From: an uncultured bacterium
GTDB taxonomy: Bacteria > Muiribacteriota > Ozemobacteria > Ozemobacterales > Ozemobacteraceae
Direction: 5' to 3'
Length of the DNA stretch: 64,000 bases
Assembly (NCBI GenBank): GCA_937949615.1
Contig: CALEDQ010000018.1
Coordinates: forward strand, 106,370-170,369
The first letter of the stretch is position 1; every line of letters begins with the position of its first letter. The position numbers and the translations under genes were made by a program. Shown one piece after another: positions 34,432 through 42,035 of this stretch. The notes below the pieces were generated by a model. That model was not told the DNA's origin. It worked only from the letters and a program-made list of their open reading frames with translations, and searched no databases.

Positions 34432-35112
34432 ACTATTCTGAAGCTGCTCGGCGAAAAAGGCAGCTGGTATGAAGTTGAGGCGCAGGTGTGTCAGCATTCC
34501 GGCTTTATCGAACGCACGGTCTTTTATCTGGCGGGACTGTATTCTGACCAGGGTCGCAAAGGCCAGGATTTTGCTGAGCTGAGACCGGCGATCGGCATTT
34601 CATTGCTTGGCTTCAATCTTTTTAAAAGTTCAGAACGGGTTCAGGAAATTTTTGCGTTGCGGAACACAGATAATTCAATTGTTCTGACCGATACCCTGAT
34701 GCTGCATTATATCGATTTGAAGCGCTATCGGCGCAAAAAGCCTTTTGAAAAGCAGACTCCGTTTGAGAAATGGCTGCACCTGCTGAAATTTTCGAAGGCT
34801 TATGCTAGAATGGGGTTGAAGAGCACTGCGGTGTTTCCTGATGAGGAGGAACTGGCCATGGCCCTTGAAGAACATGTAAAACTTAACGCCGACGCGGCGA
34901 TGCGCCTGCGCATGGAAGACCGCGAGCGAGAACGCATCGAAGAGATAATCAAGCGCAGCGCCGCAATCAAAGAAGGCCGCGCCATCGGTAGCGAAGAAGG
35001 CAGAAACGCAGAAAAGCTCGAAATAGCCAGAAAGCTTAAAGCCGAAGGCATGTCAGACGCCATGATTCAAAAAACCACCGGCCTTGGCAAAGCTGATTTA
35101 GATAGGCTGTAA
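34432..35112 (+). pseudogene. 5'-truncated PD-(D/E)XK nuclease-family transposase (Rpn-like)
   Basis: The frame opens directly after a stop at 34429 without a start codon and reads ILKLLGEKGSWYEVEAQVC, then HSGFIERTVFYLAGLY. The order E-x-(Q) followed by F..R..FY..LY is that of the PD-(D/E)XK family transposase/Rpn group, whose N-terminal catalytic Asp region (about 80 residues) is missing here. The C-terminal part is a charged helix with tandem E/R/K and the small repeat of EGMSDAMIQKTTGL, the usual tail of these proteins. GTG at 34486 could start a 208-residue product, but it would lack the active site. A decayed mobile gene is the simplest reading. Confidence 0.75.
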
Positions 35113-35141
35113 ACTGGCAAATCTTTAAAGAAGCCATATTT

Positions 35142-36035
35142 TTATTTATTCTGCAGCCTGTTTGCAGCAAATTCAGACAAAACAGGCGCAGAAGCATATC
35201 CCTGGCGTTTTCCCAGCCTGATTATCCGGCCGTCCCAGAATTTGCTGAAGTTGTCATAGCTGACAGTAACAAGGCCACGAAGCGGGTCGGCCAAATACAG
35301 GGTTCTGTTGCTGCTTTTCCAGCCGATTACCGCGATTGCATGCTCAACATTGTAAAAACCTCCATCGACGGTTATCAGAAATGGCAGGTTCTCTTCGAGC
35401 GCAGACGCAAAATCTTTTGAGCTGTAAGCCGCTTCAGTAAAACCGAGATTGCGGCAACCAGCCACCGAGTGCCCGGTCAGCGAACCGATCAGCAGTGTCT
35501 TAACCTTTTTTACCGTCTCATACTCACTGGTTGCTTCACCATAAAGCCGGCAGATGCTTGTCAAAGCTGCCGGAACACAGGTAACCTGCAAGGTCTGCAA
35601 CGTCACCCCATGAGAATCGAATTTTTCAGGGCCGACAAAGGGTGCCGCCGGCATGATTATTATCAGTTCTGCAACTGTAGAGCCAAGAAACACAAGAGCC
35701 AGAAGAAACTTTGAAATCCGGCGGAAGCCGTCGTCAACGCAGGAATAAGTGCGGTTCGTCAGATAGCCGAGCAGCAGAAGTTTCAGCATACAGACGATTA
35801 ACCAGGCGGGCAGAGCCGGGTCATATTCGATCGCCCGGCTGAAAAAGCCATTTTGCGAAGCAATAAAGCTGGCGATAAAAAAAACGAATGCCAGAACAGC
35901 GGGTAACTTAAGTCGTTCGAGGGAGTTGGAAGCAGCTGCAGCATTGTGAAACAATGCCCGACGCCGCACAAAAAGCATGGTCAGAGCGGCGACAGTCAAG
36001 CCCAGCAAAGCCTTCAGCCAGAATTCAATATACAT
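35142..36035 (-). CDS. Membrane protein with C39-like cysteine peptidase domain
   Basis: A 297-residue protein. Four membrane segments (about 5-22, 45-60, 77-92, 108-128) are followed by a C39-like papain-fold domain. The catalytic residues fit: Cys153 in QVTCVPAALTS, His232 in VEHAIAVIGW and Asp250 in YLADPLRG. In ABC exporters such domains cut double-glycine leaders. Here the domain is free of an ATPase and tied to its own membrane helices. No small Gly-Gly leader gene was found next to it. The ATG at 36035 was chosen because the upstream extension is Cys/Ser-rich and unlike a protein start. Monocistronic, next to a degraded mobile gene. Confidence 0.75.
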   Translation of the reverse strand: MYIEFWLKALLGLTVAALTMLFVRRRALFHNAAAASNSLERLKLPAVLAFVFFIASFIASQNGFFSRAIEYDPALPAWLIVCMLKLLLLGYLTNRTYSCVDDGFRRISKFLLALVFLGSTVAELIIIMPAAPFVGPEKFDSHGVTLQTLQVTCVPAALTSICRLYGEATSEYETVKKVKTLLIGSLTGHSVAGCRNLGFTEAAYSSKDFASALEENLPFLITVDGGFYNVEHAIAVIGWKSSNRTLYLADPLRGLVTVSYDNFSKFWDGRIIRLGKRQGYASAPVLSEFAANRLQNK

Positions 36036-36402
36036 GCAGTGATTATAGCACGAAAAGCCGCAAATCATGCAGCAATAAACAATGGTTCCGAGAGAAAGTG
36101 CAGGCAGCGAACCTGCTTCACTACGCGAAAATTGTCTCAAACAGCAGAGACAACTCGAAGATAGCCAGGTCAAAGCTTCGGCAAGTGAGGCGCCCATTTT
36201 TTGCCGGGCGATAATAATTTGCGCTTACAGCAAAAGCAAAAAGCACTGTTGATGCTCGCAAAAAACTTTTTTGAAAAAATATTTAAAAAAGTCTTGACAC
36301 TTTGCAGCAAATTGACGATAATAATTTTGCAACGCAGCAATAAGTTAAAACAAAACGACCGCAAAGTCCTAAATTTTTAATCTGAAAACAGGAGTTTTTA
36401 AA
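36036..36402. other. Divergent intergenic region before the PHA island (367 bp)
   Basis: Lies between the C39-like gene and the phasin-like gene. Contains the sigma-70 promoter at 36294-36322 and GCAGCAA motifs, listed separately. No gene seen. Confidence 0.6.
36294..36340 (+). promoter_or_regulatory. Strong promoter with GCAGCAA repeats (possible PhaR-type operator)
   Basis: TTGACA (36294-36299), a 17-bp spacer and GATAAT (36317-36322). TTTGCAGCAAA (36301-36311) lies in the spacer and TTTTGCAACGCAGCAA (36325-36340) covers the expected start site. Further GCAGCAA copies are at 36723 and 36792. This geometry fits repression. It resembles the TGC/GCA-rich operators reported for PhaR, which releases phasin genes when PHA is present; no phaR gene is in the window. 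Confidence 0.7.
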
Positions 36403-36717
36403 ATGAACAAATGGATGGAATTTTCAAACGAATACACTCAGCTCATGAAAGACAATTTCCAGGTCATGACCAAATTCTGGCGCGCCAGCATGGACCAGAC
36501 CTCTGGCTACACCAAGAAGAACATGGAACTTTTCTTCGACCACATGAACCGCAATGTCGAATTCATGCACGAAATGTACAACAACACCGCTGCCTCGAAC
36601 GAAGAGCTCAAAAAACTCTATCGCGAAAATATTGAAAAATTCAACACCCGCTTCCAGAAGGTTTATGAAGAAACCATCAAGGCCATGACTCCGAAGCACA
36701 TGAACGCTGAAAAGTAA
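36403..36717 (+). CDS. Phasin-like PHA granule protein
   Basis: A 104-residue all-helical amphipathic protein (MNKWMEFSNEYTQLMKDNF, KNMELFFDHMNRNVEFMHEM) with no Cys. Size and helical make-up fit the small phasins that coat polyhydroxyalkanoate granules. It precedes phaC/phaA-type genes behind the strongest promoter seen in the window, as expected for a very abundant granule protein. GGAGTTTTT is the ribosome-binding site. It is followed by a 420-bp non-coding gap with a large hairpin. Confidence 0.7.
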   Translation: MNKWMEFSNEYTQLMKDNFQVMTKFWRASMDQTSGYTKKNMELFFDHMNRNVEFMHEMYNNTAASNEELKKLYRENIEKFNTRFQKVYEETIKAMTPKHMNAEK

Positions 36718-37139
36718 GGTCTGCAGCAAGCCAGGGGCCGTTCTGAACACGGCCAGTCCGCCAGGACGGCCCCGGTTGCAGACTTTGCAAAGCAGCAAAG
36801 CCGCGCCGCGTTTTTCCCCTGATCTGGAGCCTGAGACTGAAACTTGAAAAAGCAGGCCCGCCGCAAGTGAGAAATTTCACAATCGAGATTGATCGCAAAG
36901 TAAAGTTGATCGCAAGCAGGGCGGTTCTGAGAAAAATTGCGGGGGCGCAGGGTGACAAAGTGGGCGGAAACGTAGAAGTTACAGGCAATTGCAGGATGAA
37001 CGACAGAAGGGGCCGGAAACAACAGCAGACGGCCCGCAGGCGCAGGTGCCGCAGTTTTTATCGCGGCAATGCAGAAACAAGAATTTAATCGAAACGACTT
37101 AAAACAGCCGCCGAGAGGTGGCCAGACAGGAGAAACACA
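36718..37139 (+). other. Intergenic region inside the PHA island (422 bp)
   Basis: Contains the stem-loop above, TTTGCAAAGCAGCAAAG at 36784-36800, and a run ending in AGGAGAAACACA before the reductase ATG. A 73-codon GTG frame at 36867-37088 is basic and repetitive and I do not support it. Confidence 0.5.
36719..36783 (+). promoter_or_regulatory. Large stem-loop after the phasin-like gene
   Basis: GTCTGCA (36719-36725) pairs with TGCAGAC (36777-36783), and GGGGCCGT (36734-36741) with ACGGCCCC (36766-36773), with a short bulge and an inner loop of about 24 nt. No T-run follows, so it is more likely an mRNA 3' stabiliser or a leaky terminator than a full stop. Confidence 0.6.
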
Positions 37140-37889
37140 ATGAAACGAATGACAGGTAAAGTAGCTCTCATCACTGGTGGTGCCGCAGGTATCGGTCTCA
37201 AGGCCGCAACTATTTTTGCCGAAGAAGGCGCAACCGTTTATGCTCTCGATATCAGCGACAAGGCTCTTGCAGGCCTGGCCGACGTTAAACTTTCGCCCGA
37301 AGCCACCGGCAAAATCATCGGCAAGAAGGTCGATGTATCGAGCCACGCCGACGTTAACAAAGTCGTCGATGAAATTCACGCTGCCGAAGGCAAAATCGAT
37401 TGTCTCGTCAACAACGCCGGCATCACTGCTGACGCTACCCTGATGAAGATGACCGAAGAACAGTTCGACCGCGTCATCAAAGTTAACCTCAAAGGCGTAT
37501 TTCTGATGGCTCAGGCCTGTGCCGCCAAGATGACCGCAGCCGGCAAAGGCTCGATCGTCAATACTTCCTCGATCGTCGGCGTTCAGGGCAACTTTGGCCA
37601 GACCAACTATTCTGCTGCCAAAGCCGGCGTCATCGGCATGACCTACACCTGGTCACGCGAACTCGGCCGCAAGGGCGTGCGTGTTAATGCCGTCGCTCCC
37701 GGTTACACCTGGACCGAAATGCTCGCCACCGTTCCCGAAAAGGTTATCAAGATGCTCGAAGAAAAGACCCCGATGCAGCGCCTTGGCCAGCCCGAAGAAG
37801 TTGCCAAGCTTTATCTGTTCCTGGCAAGCGACGAAAGCTCATACATCACCGGTCAGGTTATCGGCGTCGACGGCGGCCTGAAACTCTGA
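37140..37889 (+). CDS. Short-chain dehydrogenase (acetoacetyl-CoA reductase type)
   Basis: A 249-residue classical SDR. NAD(P) binding GGAAGIG (14-20), NNAG motif in LVNNAGITAD, catalytic Ser in NTSSIVG, and Y-x-x-x-K in NYSAAKAG. The segment NAGITADATLMKMT is common to FabG and PhaB, which cannot be told apart by motif. In this position, between a phasin and a PHA synthase, reduction of acetoacetyl-CoA to (R)-3-hydroxybutyryl-CoA is the best reading. AGGAGAAACACA precedes the ATG. It is followed by phaC after 28 bp. Confidence 0.88.
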   Translation: MKRMTGKVALITGGAAGIGLKAATIFAEEGATVYALDISDKALAGLADVKLSPEATGKIIGKKVDVSSHADVNKVVDEIHAAEGKIDCLVNNAGITADATLMKMTEEQFDRVIKVNLKGVFLMAQACAAKMTAAGKGSIVNTSSIVGVQGNFGQTNYSAAKAGVIGMTYTWSRELGRKGVRVNAVAPGYTWTEMLATVPEKVIKMLEEKTPMQRLGQPEEVAKLYLFLASDESSYITGQVIGVDGGLKL

Positions 37890-37917
37890 TAAACTAGCCT
37901 AGAAAGGTCGGAAGCAA

Positions 37918-38943
37918 ATGATAGCAAACATGGACACCATCGCTCAGCAACTCGATGCGATCAGCGAGCATTACCTGCGTCAGACCGCAGGCGAGCTCGA
38001 TACGTATCCGCGCGGCGTCACCCCCAGAGAAGAAGTCTGGCGCGCCGGCAATGTTTCGCTGCTGCGCTTCGAAAGCCCCGAAGGCGTCGAAGGCCAGCCG
38101 ATTCTCATTGTCCCGTCACTGATCAACCGCTGGTATGTTCTCGACATCACCGAAGAAGTCAGCTTCATTCGCGAATTTGCCCAGAAACGCCCGGTTTATC
38201 TCATCGACTGGGGTTACCCCGGCGCCGAAGTCGGCCATCTGCCGCTCAGCCACTATTATCACCGCTCGATCAGACGCGCTGTGCGCTTCATGTGTCGCGA
38301 ACACGGCTGTGAAAAGGTCGACATGCTCGGTTACTGCATCGGCGGCACCATGGCATACGCTTTCAGCTGCCTCGAACCAGATATGGTCGATCATCTCGTG
38401 CTTCTGACCGCCCCGATCGACTTCAGAGATTCCGGCATCTTCGGCACTTACGCCGACCATTTCCCGACTGAAGAATTCAAGCAAAGCATGGATTTCATGC
38501 CCGGCTGGCTGCTCGCCTTCTCTTTCAATTTCGTGCAGCCGATGGGAACCTGGCAGAAAACGAAAATGTTCAAGGAAAAATTCGAAAGCAAAGGTTTCAT
38601 GAAGCTTTACAACGCCATGGAACGCTGGATCGCTGATCCGGTAAGTTACCCCGGCAAAGCTTATTACCACATGCTTACCGAACTTTATAAAGAAAACCTG
38701 CTGAGTCAGGGCAAACTGACGACCGCCGAAGGCCTGCTCGTAGACCCGGCCGCGCGCCGTTCAAAAGCCCTGATTCTCAACGCCGGCAAAGATCATATTG
38801 CGCCGTTGTGCACCACACAGCTGCCGCAGAGCGACAAGGCACCGGTCAAACAGGTAACGATTCCCTCAGGCCACATCGGCATAACCACCGGGCGCAACAG
38901 CAGAGATGCCAGCAAAAGCGCGCTCGAATTCATAATGAACTAA
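37918..38943 (+). CDS. phaC: PHA synthase subunit PhaC (class III-like), copy 1
   Basis: A 341-residue alpha/beta-hydrolase-type PHA synthase. The lipase-like box with nucleophile Cys140 is GYCIGG, the acid is Asp292 (AGKDH) and the base His319 (SGHIG). VYLIDWGYPG is a family signature. The length is that of class III/IV PhaC (about 355), which needs a second subunit; the PhaE-like gene follows 13 bp later. It polymerises hydroxyacyl-CoA into polyester on the granule surface. A second PhaC lies at 39406. The ribosome-binding site is GAAAGG with GGAAG nearer the ATG. Confidence 0.92.
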   Translation: MIANMDTIAQQLDAISEHYLRQTAGELDTYPRGVTPREEVWRAGNVSLLRFESPEGVEGQPILIVPSLINRWYVLDITEEVSFIREFAQKRPVYLIDWGYPGAEVGHLPLSHYYHRSIRRAVRFMCREHGCEKVDMLGYCIGGTMAYAFSCLEPDMVDHLVLLTAPIDFRDSGIFGTYADHFPTEEFKQSMDFMPGWLLAFSFNFVQPMGTWQKTKMFKEKFESKGFMKLYNAMERWIADPVSYPGKAYYHMLTELYKENLLSQGKLTTAEGLLVDPAARRSKALILNAGKDHIAPLCTTQLPQSDKAPVKQVTIPSGHIGITTGRNSRDASKSALEFIMN

Positions 38944-38956
38944 GGAGACTGTAACA

Positions 38957-39313
38957 ATGTTCACCATGGGCGAAGATATGATGAAACAATGGGCTGAAAA
39001 CTGGGAAAAGCTGATGGGCGACCAGCTCGAAAAGCTTGTGACCAACGAAAAATTCATCAGTGAAATGTCAAAATCGCTTGCTGCCACCATGACCGGCAAA
39101 GCGGTTTATTCAAAGATGCTCGACGAACAGATGGCAGCGATGAACCTGCCCTCACGCACCGACATCGTTAAGATCATGCAGAAGCTCACCGATATCGAAG
39201 AACGCCTCGTCGACCTCACCGAGAAGTTCGAAGATTACGTTGACGCCCAGGGCGACAAGCCGGCTGCCGCAGCCGCCAGCCACGAAGGAAAAAGCAAAAA
39301 ACATAAAAAATAG
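38957..39313 (+). CDS. PhaE-like PHA synthase partner subunit
   Basis: A 118-residue helical protein. The C-terminal half NLPSRTDIVKIMQKLTDIEERL and the following coiled coil match the C-terminal end of class III PhaE (pattern L-P-(T/S)-R-x-(E/D)), while the N-terminal half is phasin-like. It is much shorter than PhaE (about 350) and ends in a Lys-rich tail (KSKKHKK). It lies between the two phaC genes, so it may serve either. AAGGAGACTGTAACA precedes the ATG. Its stop codon lies in the first bases of the long hairpin before phaC copy 2. Confidence 0.75.
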   Translation: MFTMGEDMMKQWAENWEKLMGDQLEKLVTNEKFISEMSKSLAATMTGKAVYSKMLDEQMAAMNLPSRTDIVKIMQKLTDIEERLVDLTEKFEDYVDAQGDKPAAAAASHEGKSKKHKK

Positions 39314-39405
39314 TTCTCTGCTGGACTAAAGCGCCTGTCGGTTTTAAAATCGTCATACAGGCAGAACCTGAATAAAATTTTAAAACCGACAGGAAAGAGA
39401 GAACT
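39312..39405 (+). promoter_or_regulatory. Long hairpin enclosing the ribosome-binding site of phaC copy 2
   Basis: Two perfect nested arms: AGTTCTCT (39312-39319) with AGAGAACT (39398-39405), and CCTGTCGGTTTTAAAAT (39334-39350) with 39377-39393. The Shine-Dalgarno AGGAAAGAGAG (39391-39401) lies in the right arms and the ATG follows at 39406. This could hide the site, limit translation, or be an RNase processing site that separates the two halves of the operon. Confidence 0.8.
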
Positions 39406-40473
39406 ATGGCCAAAGCAAAAGAGCTCAAAGAGATGCCCGAAGAATACCGCGAGATCGTATCGCGCTCTGTTCTCAAAAGCTATACCGAAGCTGACCGTCG
39501 TCGACTCGGCATGGAACCGACCCGCAAGACCCCGGTTTTCAGACAGGCATCCTGGACCCTCTATCGCTGCGGCGATGACTTTAAATCCGATTACAACCCG
39601 GTAGTCGTGGTGCCGTCGCTGATCAACCGCAACTATATCATGGACCTGCTGCCGACCCACTCGCTGATCGAACAGCTGAAAGCCTCCGGGCTCGACGTTT
39701 TTCTCATCGACTGGGGCGACCCCGATGCCGGAATGGGCCAGTGCGGCTTCGACCACTACGTCAGCGTCTGGGTGCGCCGCGCCATCCGCCAGGTTAAACG
39801 CCTGACCGGCTGCAAAAAGGTTCAGCTCGCCGGCCAGTGTATCGGCGGCATGATGGCAACGATGTATGCCGCTCACCCCGAGCTGCGCAAAGACCTCAGC
39901 AGCCTGTTTCTGCTGACAGCGCCGATCGATCTCGCCGACTCCGGCCTTCTCGCCACCTGGACCGGTACCGAAGGCTTCGACGTCGAAAAGATGACCGCCG
40001 CCTATCAGGGCCTCGTGCCCGCCAAGTTCTTTCACGCATCGTTTCCGCTGCTCGACCCGAAAAAGCAGCTGAGCAAATACCGCGGTCTGCTCGAAAACTT
40101 CGAAATGCCGGGCTTCAAACAGATCTGGGAAGCATTAGATATCTGGGGCAGCGACAACGTCGACTTCACCAGACAGGCTTTCATCGAGCTGATCAGCACG
40201 TTCTATCAGGAAAACGCTTTTTACAAAGCCGAATATACTATCATGGGCCAGCCGGTCGATTTCCGCGATATCGATATTCCGGTGTTGAGCCTGGTAGCGA
40301 GAGACGATCATGTTTTCAATGAAAAGGCCGCCAAAGCCATTCATGAATGCAAGGCCGCGAAAAAAGGAAAATTGGATTACCACGTGATCCCCGCCGGGCA
40401 TGTGTCGCTGATTGCGGCCCACCCCGTCAGAATTACGACCTTTGCTCTGATCAAAGAATTTTTGACCAGATAA
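39406..40473 (+). CDS. phaC: PHA synthase subunit PhaC (class III-like), copy 2
   Basis: A 355-residue PHA synthase. The lipase-like box is GQCIGG with Cys145, the acid Asp300/301 (ARDDH), the base His332 (AGHVS), and VFLIDWGDPD is the signature. It is distinct from copy 1 and has about 25 more N-terminal residues. Two class-III-type synthases within 1.5 kb, separated by a PhaE-like gene, could form a heteromeric enzyme or have different substrate ranges. Its ribosome-binding site is inside a long hairpin. Confidence 0.92.
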   Translation: MAKAKELKEMPEEYREIVSRSVLKSYTEADRRRLGMEPTRKTPVFRQASWTLYRCGDDFKSDYNPVVVVPSLINRNYIMDLLPTHSLIEQLKASGLDVFLIDWGDPDAGMGQCGFDHYVSVWVRRAIRQVKRLTGCKKVQLAGQCIGGMMATMYAAHPELRKDLSSLFLLTAPIDLADSGLLATWTGTEGFDVEKMTAAYQGLVPAKFFHASFPLLDPKKQLSKYRGLLENFEMPGFKQIWEALDIWGSDNVDFTRQAFIELISTFYQENAFYKAEYTIMGQPVDFRDIDIPVLSLVARDDHVFNEKAAKAIHECKAAKKGKLDYHVIPAGHVSLIAAHPVRITTFALIKEFLTR

Positions 40474-40494
40474 TACATTCACAAGGAGCAGAAA

Positions 40495-41679
40495 ATGACT
40501 GAAGTATTTATCGTTGGTGCAGCAAGAACCGCAATCGGCGCCCTCATGGGCACTCTCAAGGGCGTTCCCGCCCACAAACTGGGCAGCGTCGTCATCAAGG
40601 CCGCTCTCGAACGCGCCGGTGTGAAGCCCGATCAGATAGATGAAGTAATCATGGGTAACGTGCTGATGGCCGGTCAGGGCCAGGGTCCGGGCCGCCAGGC
40701 TGCCATGGGCGCCGGGATTCCCGAAACCGTTCCTGCCTGGGCAATCAACCAGCTTTGCGGTTCAGGTCTCAAAACCATCGCTCTCGCTGTTGACGCCATC
40801 AGAACCGGTGAGTCTCAGTGTATCGTCGCCGGCGGCATGGAAAGCATGAGCAGCGCCCCTCACCTCGCCAATCTGCGCAACGGCACCGCTCTCGGCAACG
40901 TAAATTTCATAGACTCGACCGTCTGGGACGGCCTGACCGACGTTTTCTCAGGCGAACACATGGGCATGACCGCTGAATGGCTTGCCGATGAACTCAAAAT
41001 CAGCCGCGAAGAAATGGACAAGTTCTCTGCTGAAAGCCAGAAACGCGTTGCCGATGCCTGGGAAGCCGGAAAATTCGATGACGAAATCGTTCCGGTCGAA
41101 ATTCCGCAGCGCAAGGGCGACCCGATCATGTTCAAGAAAGACGAACATTTCCGCGTCGGTACAACTTTTGAAACCCTGAGCAAACTGAAGCCCGCCTTCA
41201 AAAAAGACGGCAGCGTCACCGCCGGTAACGCTTCAGGCATCAACGACGGCGCCGCCGCTGTTGTCGTCGCCTCAGCCGAATTTGTTAAAAAACACAACCT
41301 TAAACCGATCGCCAGAATCGCCGCGCACGCGACCACTGGTCTGAATCCTTCAAGAATGGGTCTTGGCCCGGTTTCTGCAACGCAGAAAGCCCTTGCCAAA
41401 GCCGGCTGGAAAGTCAGCGATCTTGACCGCGTCGAAGCCAACGAAGCTTTCGCCGTTCAGTCGCTCGGCGTCATCAAACAGCTCGGTCTCGACCCGGCAA
41501 AAACGAATGTCAACGGCGGAGCCATCGCTCTCGGTCACCCCATCGGTGCTTCCGGGGCCCGCGTGCTGGTAACGCTGCTGTATGAAATGATGCGTGTAAA
41601 CGCTGGCAAAGGCCTCGCTACCCTCTGTGTAGGCGGCGGCATGGGTGTTGCCATGGCAGTCGAACGCGTCAAGGCTTGA
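40495..41679 (+). CDS. phaA: Acetyl-CoA C-acetyltransferase (beta-ketothiolase)
   Basis: A 394-residue biosynthetic thiolase that condenses two acetyl-CoA to acetoacetyl-CoA. The nucleophile Cys88 is in NQLCGSG, His348 in LGHPIGASG and Cys378 in LCVGGG, the same spacing as the well studied Zoogloea enzyme. It supplies the reductase and synthases of the same island. AAGGAGC precedes the ATG, 21 bp after phaC copy 2. Last gene before a terminator. Confidence 0.95.
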   Translation: MTEVFIVGAARTAIGALMGTLKGVPAHKLGSVVIKAALERAGVKPDQIDEVIMGNVLMAGQGQGPGRQAAMGAGIPETVPAWAINQLCGSGLKTIALAVDAIRTGESQCIVAGGMESMSSAPHLANLRNGTALGNVNFIDSTVWDGLTDVFSGEHMGMTAEWLADELKISREEMDKFSAESQKRVADAWEAGKFDDEIVPVEIPQRKGDPIMFKKDEHFRVGTTFETLSKLKPAFKKDGSVTAGNASGINDGAAAVVVASAEFVKKHNLKPIARIAAHATTGLNPSRMGLGPVSATQKALAKAGWKVSDLDRVEANEAFAVQSLGVIKQLGLDPAKTNVNGGAIALGHPIGASGARVLVTLLYEMMRVNAGKGLATLCVGGGMGVAMAVERVKA

Positions 41680-41695
41680 TTCCTTTCCTTGCCTC

Positions 41696-41762
41696 TGTGC
41701 GGCGTCATTAACCGCACAGACCTTCCGGGCCTGGGGATTCTTTCCCGGGCTGTCTTTTTTTT
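41696..41762 (+). terminator. Tandem hairpins ending the PHA operon
   Basis: TGTGCGG (41696-41702) pairs with CCGCACA (41712-41718). A second imperfect stem AGAC...CCGGG with CCCGG...GTCT follows, then T8. Confidence 0.75.
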
Positions 41763-41840
41763 AGAGCGATTCATTGATTGACCAATTAGCAATTGCGCTT
41801 AACTGGTTATCTTTTTAAGGGGCAGCTTCGGCCTATCAGC

Positions 41841-41899
41841 CGGGTTGCTTTTTCTTCAGCGATTCGCTTCGCTCACAAGCTTCCGAAAAAGCAATCCCG
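41841..41899. repeat. Intergenic inverted repeat
   Basis: CGGGTTGCTTTTTC (41841-41854) is complementary to GAAAAAGCAATCCCG (41885-41899) with one bulged T. The loop holds a smaller repeat (AGCGA/TCGCT). No T-run, so not a normal terminator; possibly a dispersed element. Confidence 0.55.
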
Positions 41900-41983
41900 T
41901 CTTCTCGCCTCGCAATTTTGTAATTGAGGATCTCTATATTTAACCAAAGAGTTGTTACTTTTTAGCTTGACTTTAAATTCATG

Positions 41984-42011
41984 TTAAATAGTTTAATATT
42001 AAAGTATTTAA
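41984..42011. promoter_or_regulatory. 28-bp palindrome, likely MarR operator
   Basis: TTAAATAGTTTAATATTAAA followed by GTATTTAA matches its own reverse complement at 26 of 28 positions. TTGACT (41967-41972) lies upstream, so the palindrome covers the -10 region of the MarR-azoR promoter. Confidence 0.75.
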
Positions 42012-42035
42012 TTTTGAATCGAGTTGAACTTAAAA

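Larger units (their letters stand above)
41680..42035. other. Intergenic region between phaA and the MarR gene (356 bp)
   Basis: Contains the phaA terminator, a structured inverted repeat at 41841-41899 and the MarR-gene palindrome, listed separately. No gene seen. Confidence 0.6.

Noticed and set aside
36867..37088. GTG frame of 73 codons between the phasin-like and reductase genes
   Set aside because: Basic, low complexity, no ribosome-binding site and no family resemblance.
36663..37379. Open frame of 238 codons on the minus strand across the phasin-reductase gap
   Set aside because: Overlaps the ends of two real genes and the regulatory stem-loop; Ser/Cys/Arg-rich and without a ribosome-binding site.
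39235..40035. Open frame of 266 codons opposite phaC copy 2
   Set aside because: It is antisense to a gene with a full catalytic triad, so it is a shadow frame.
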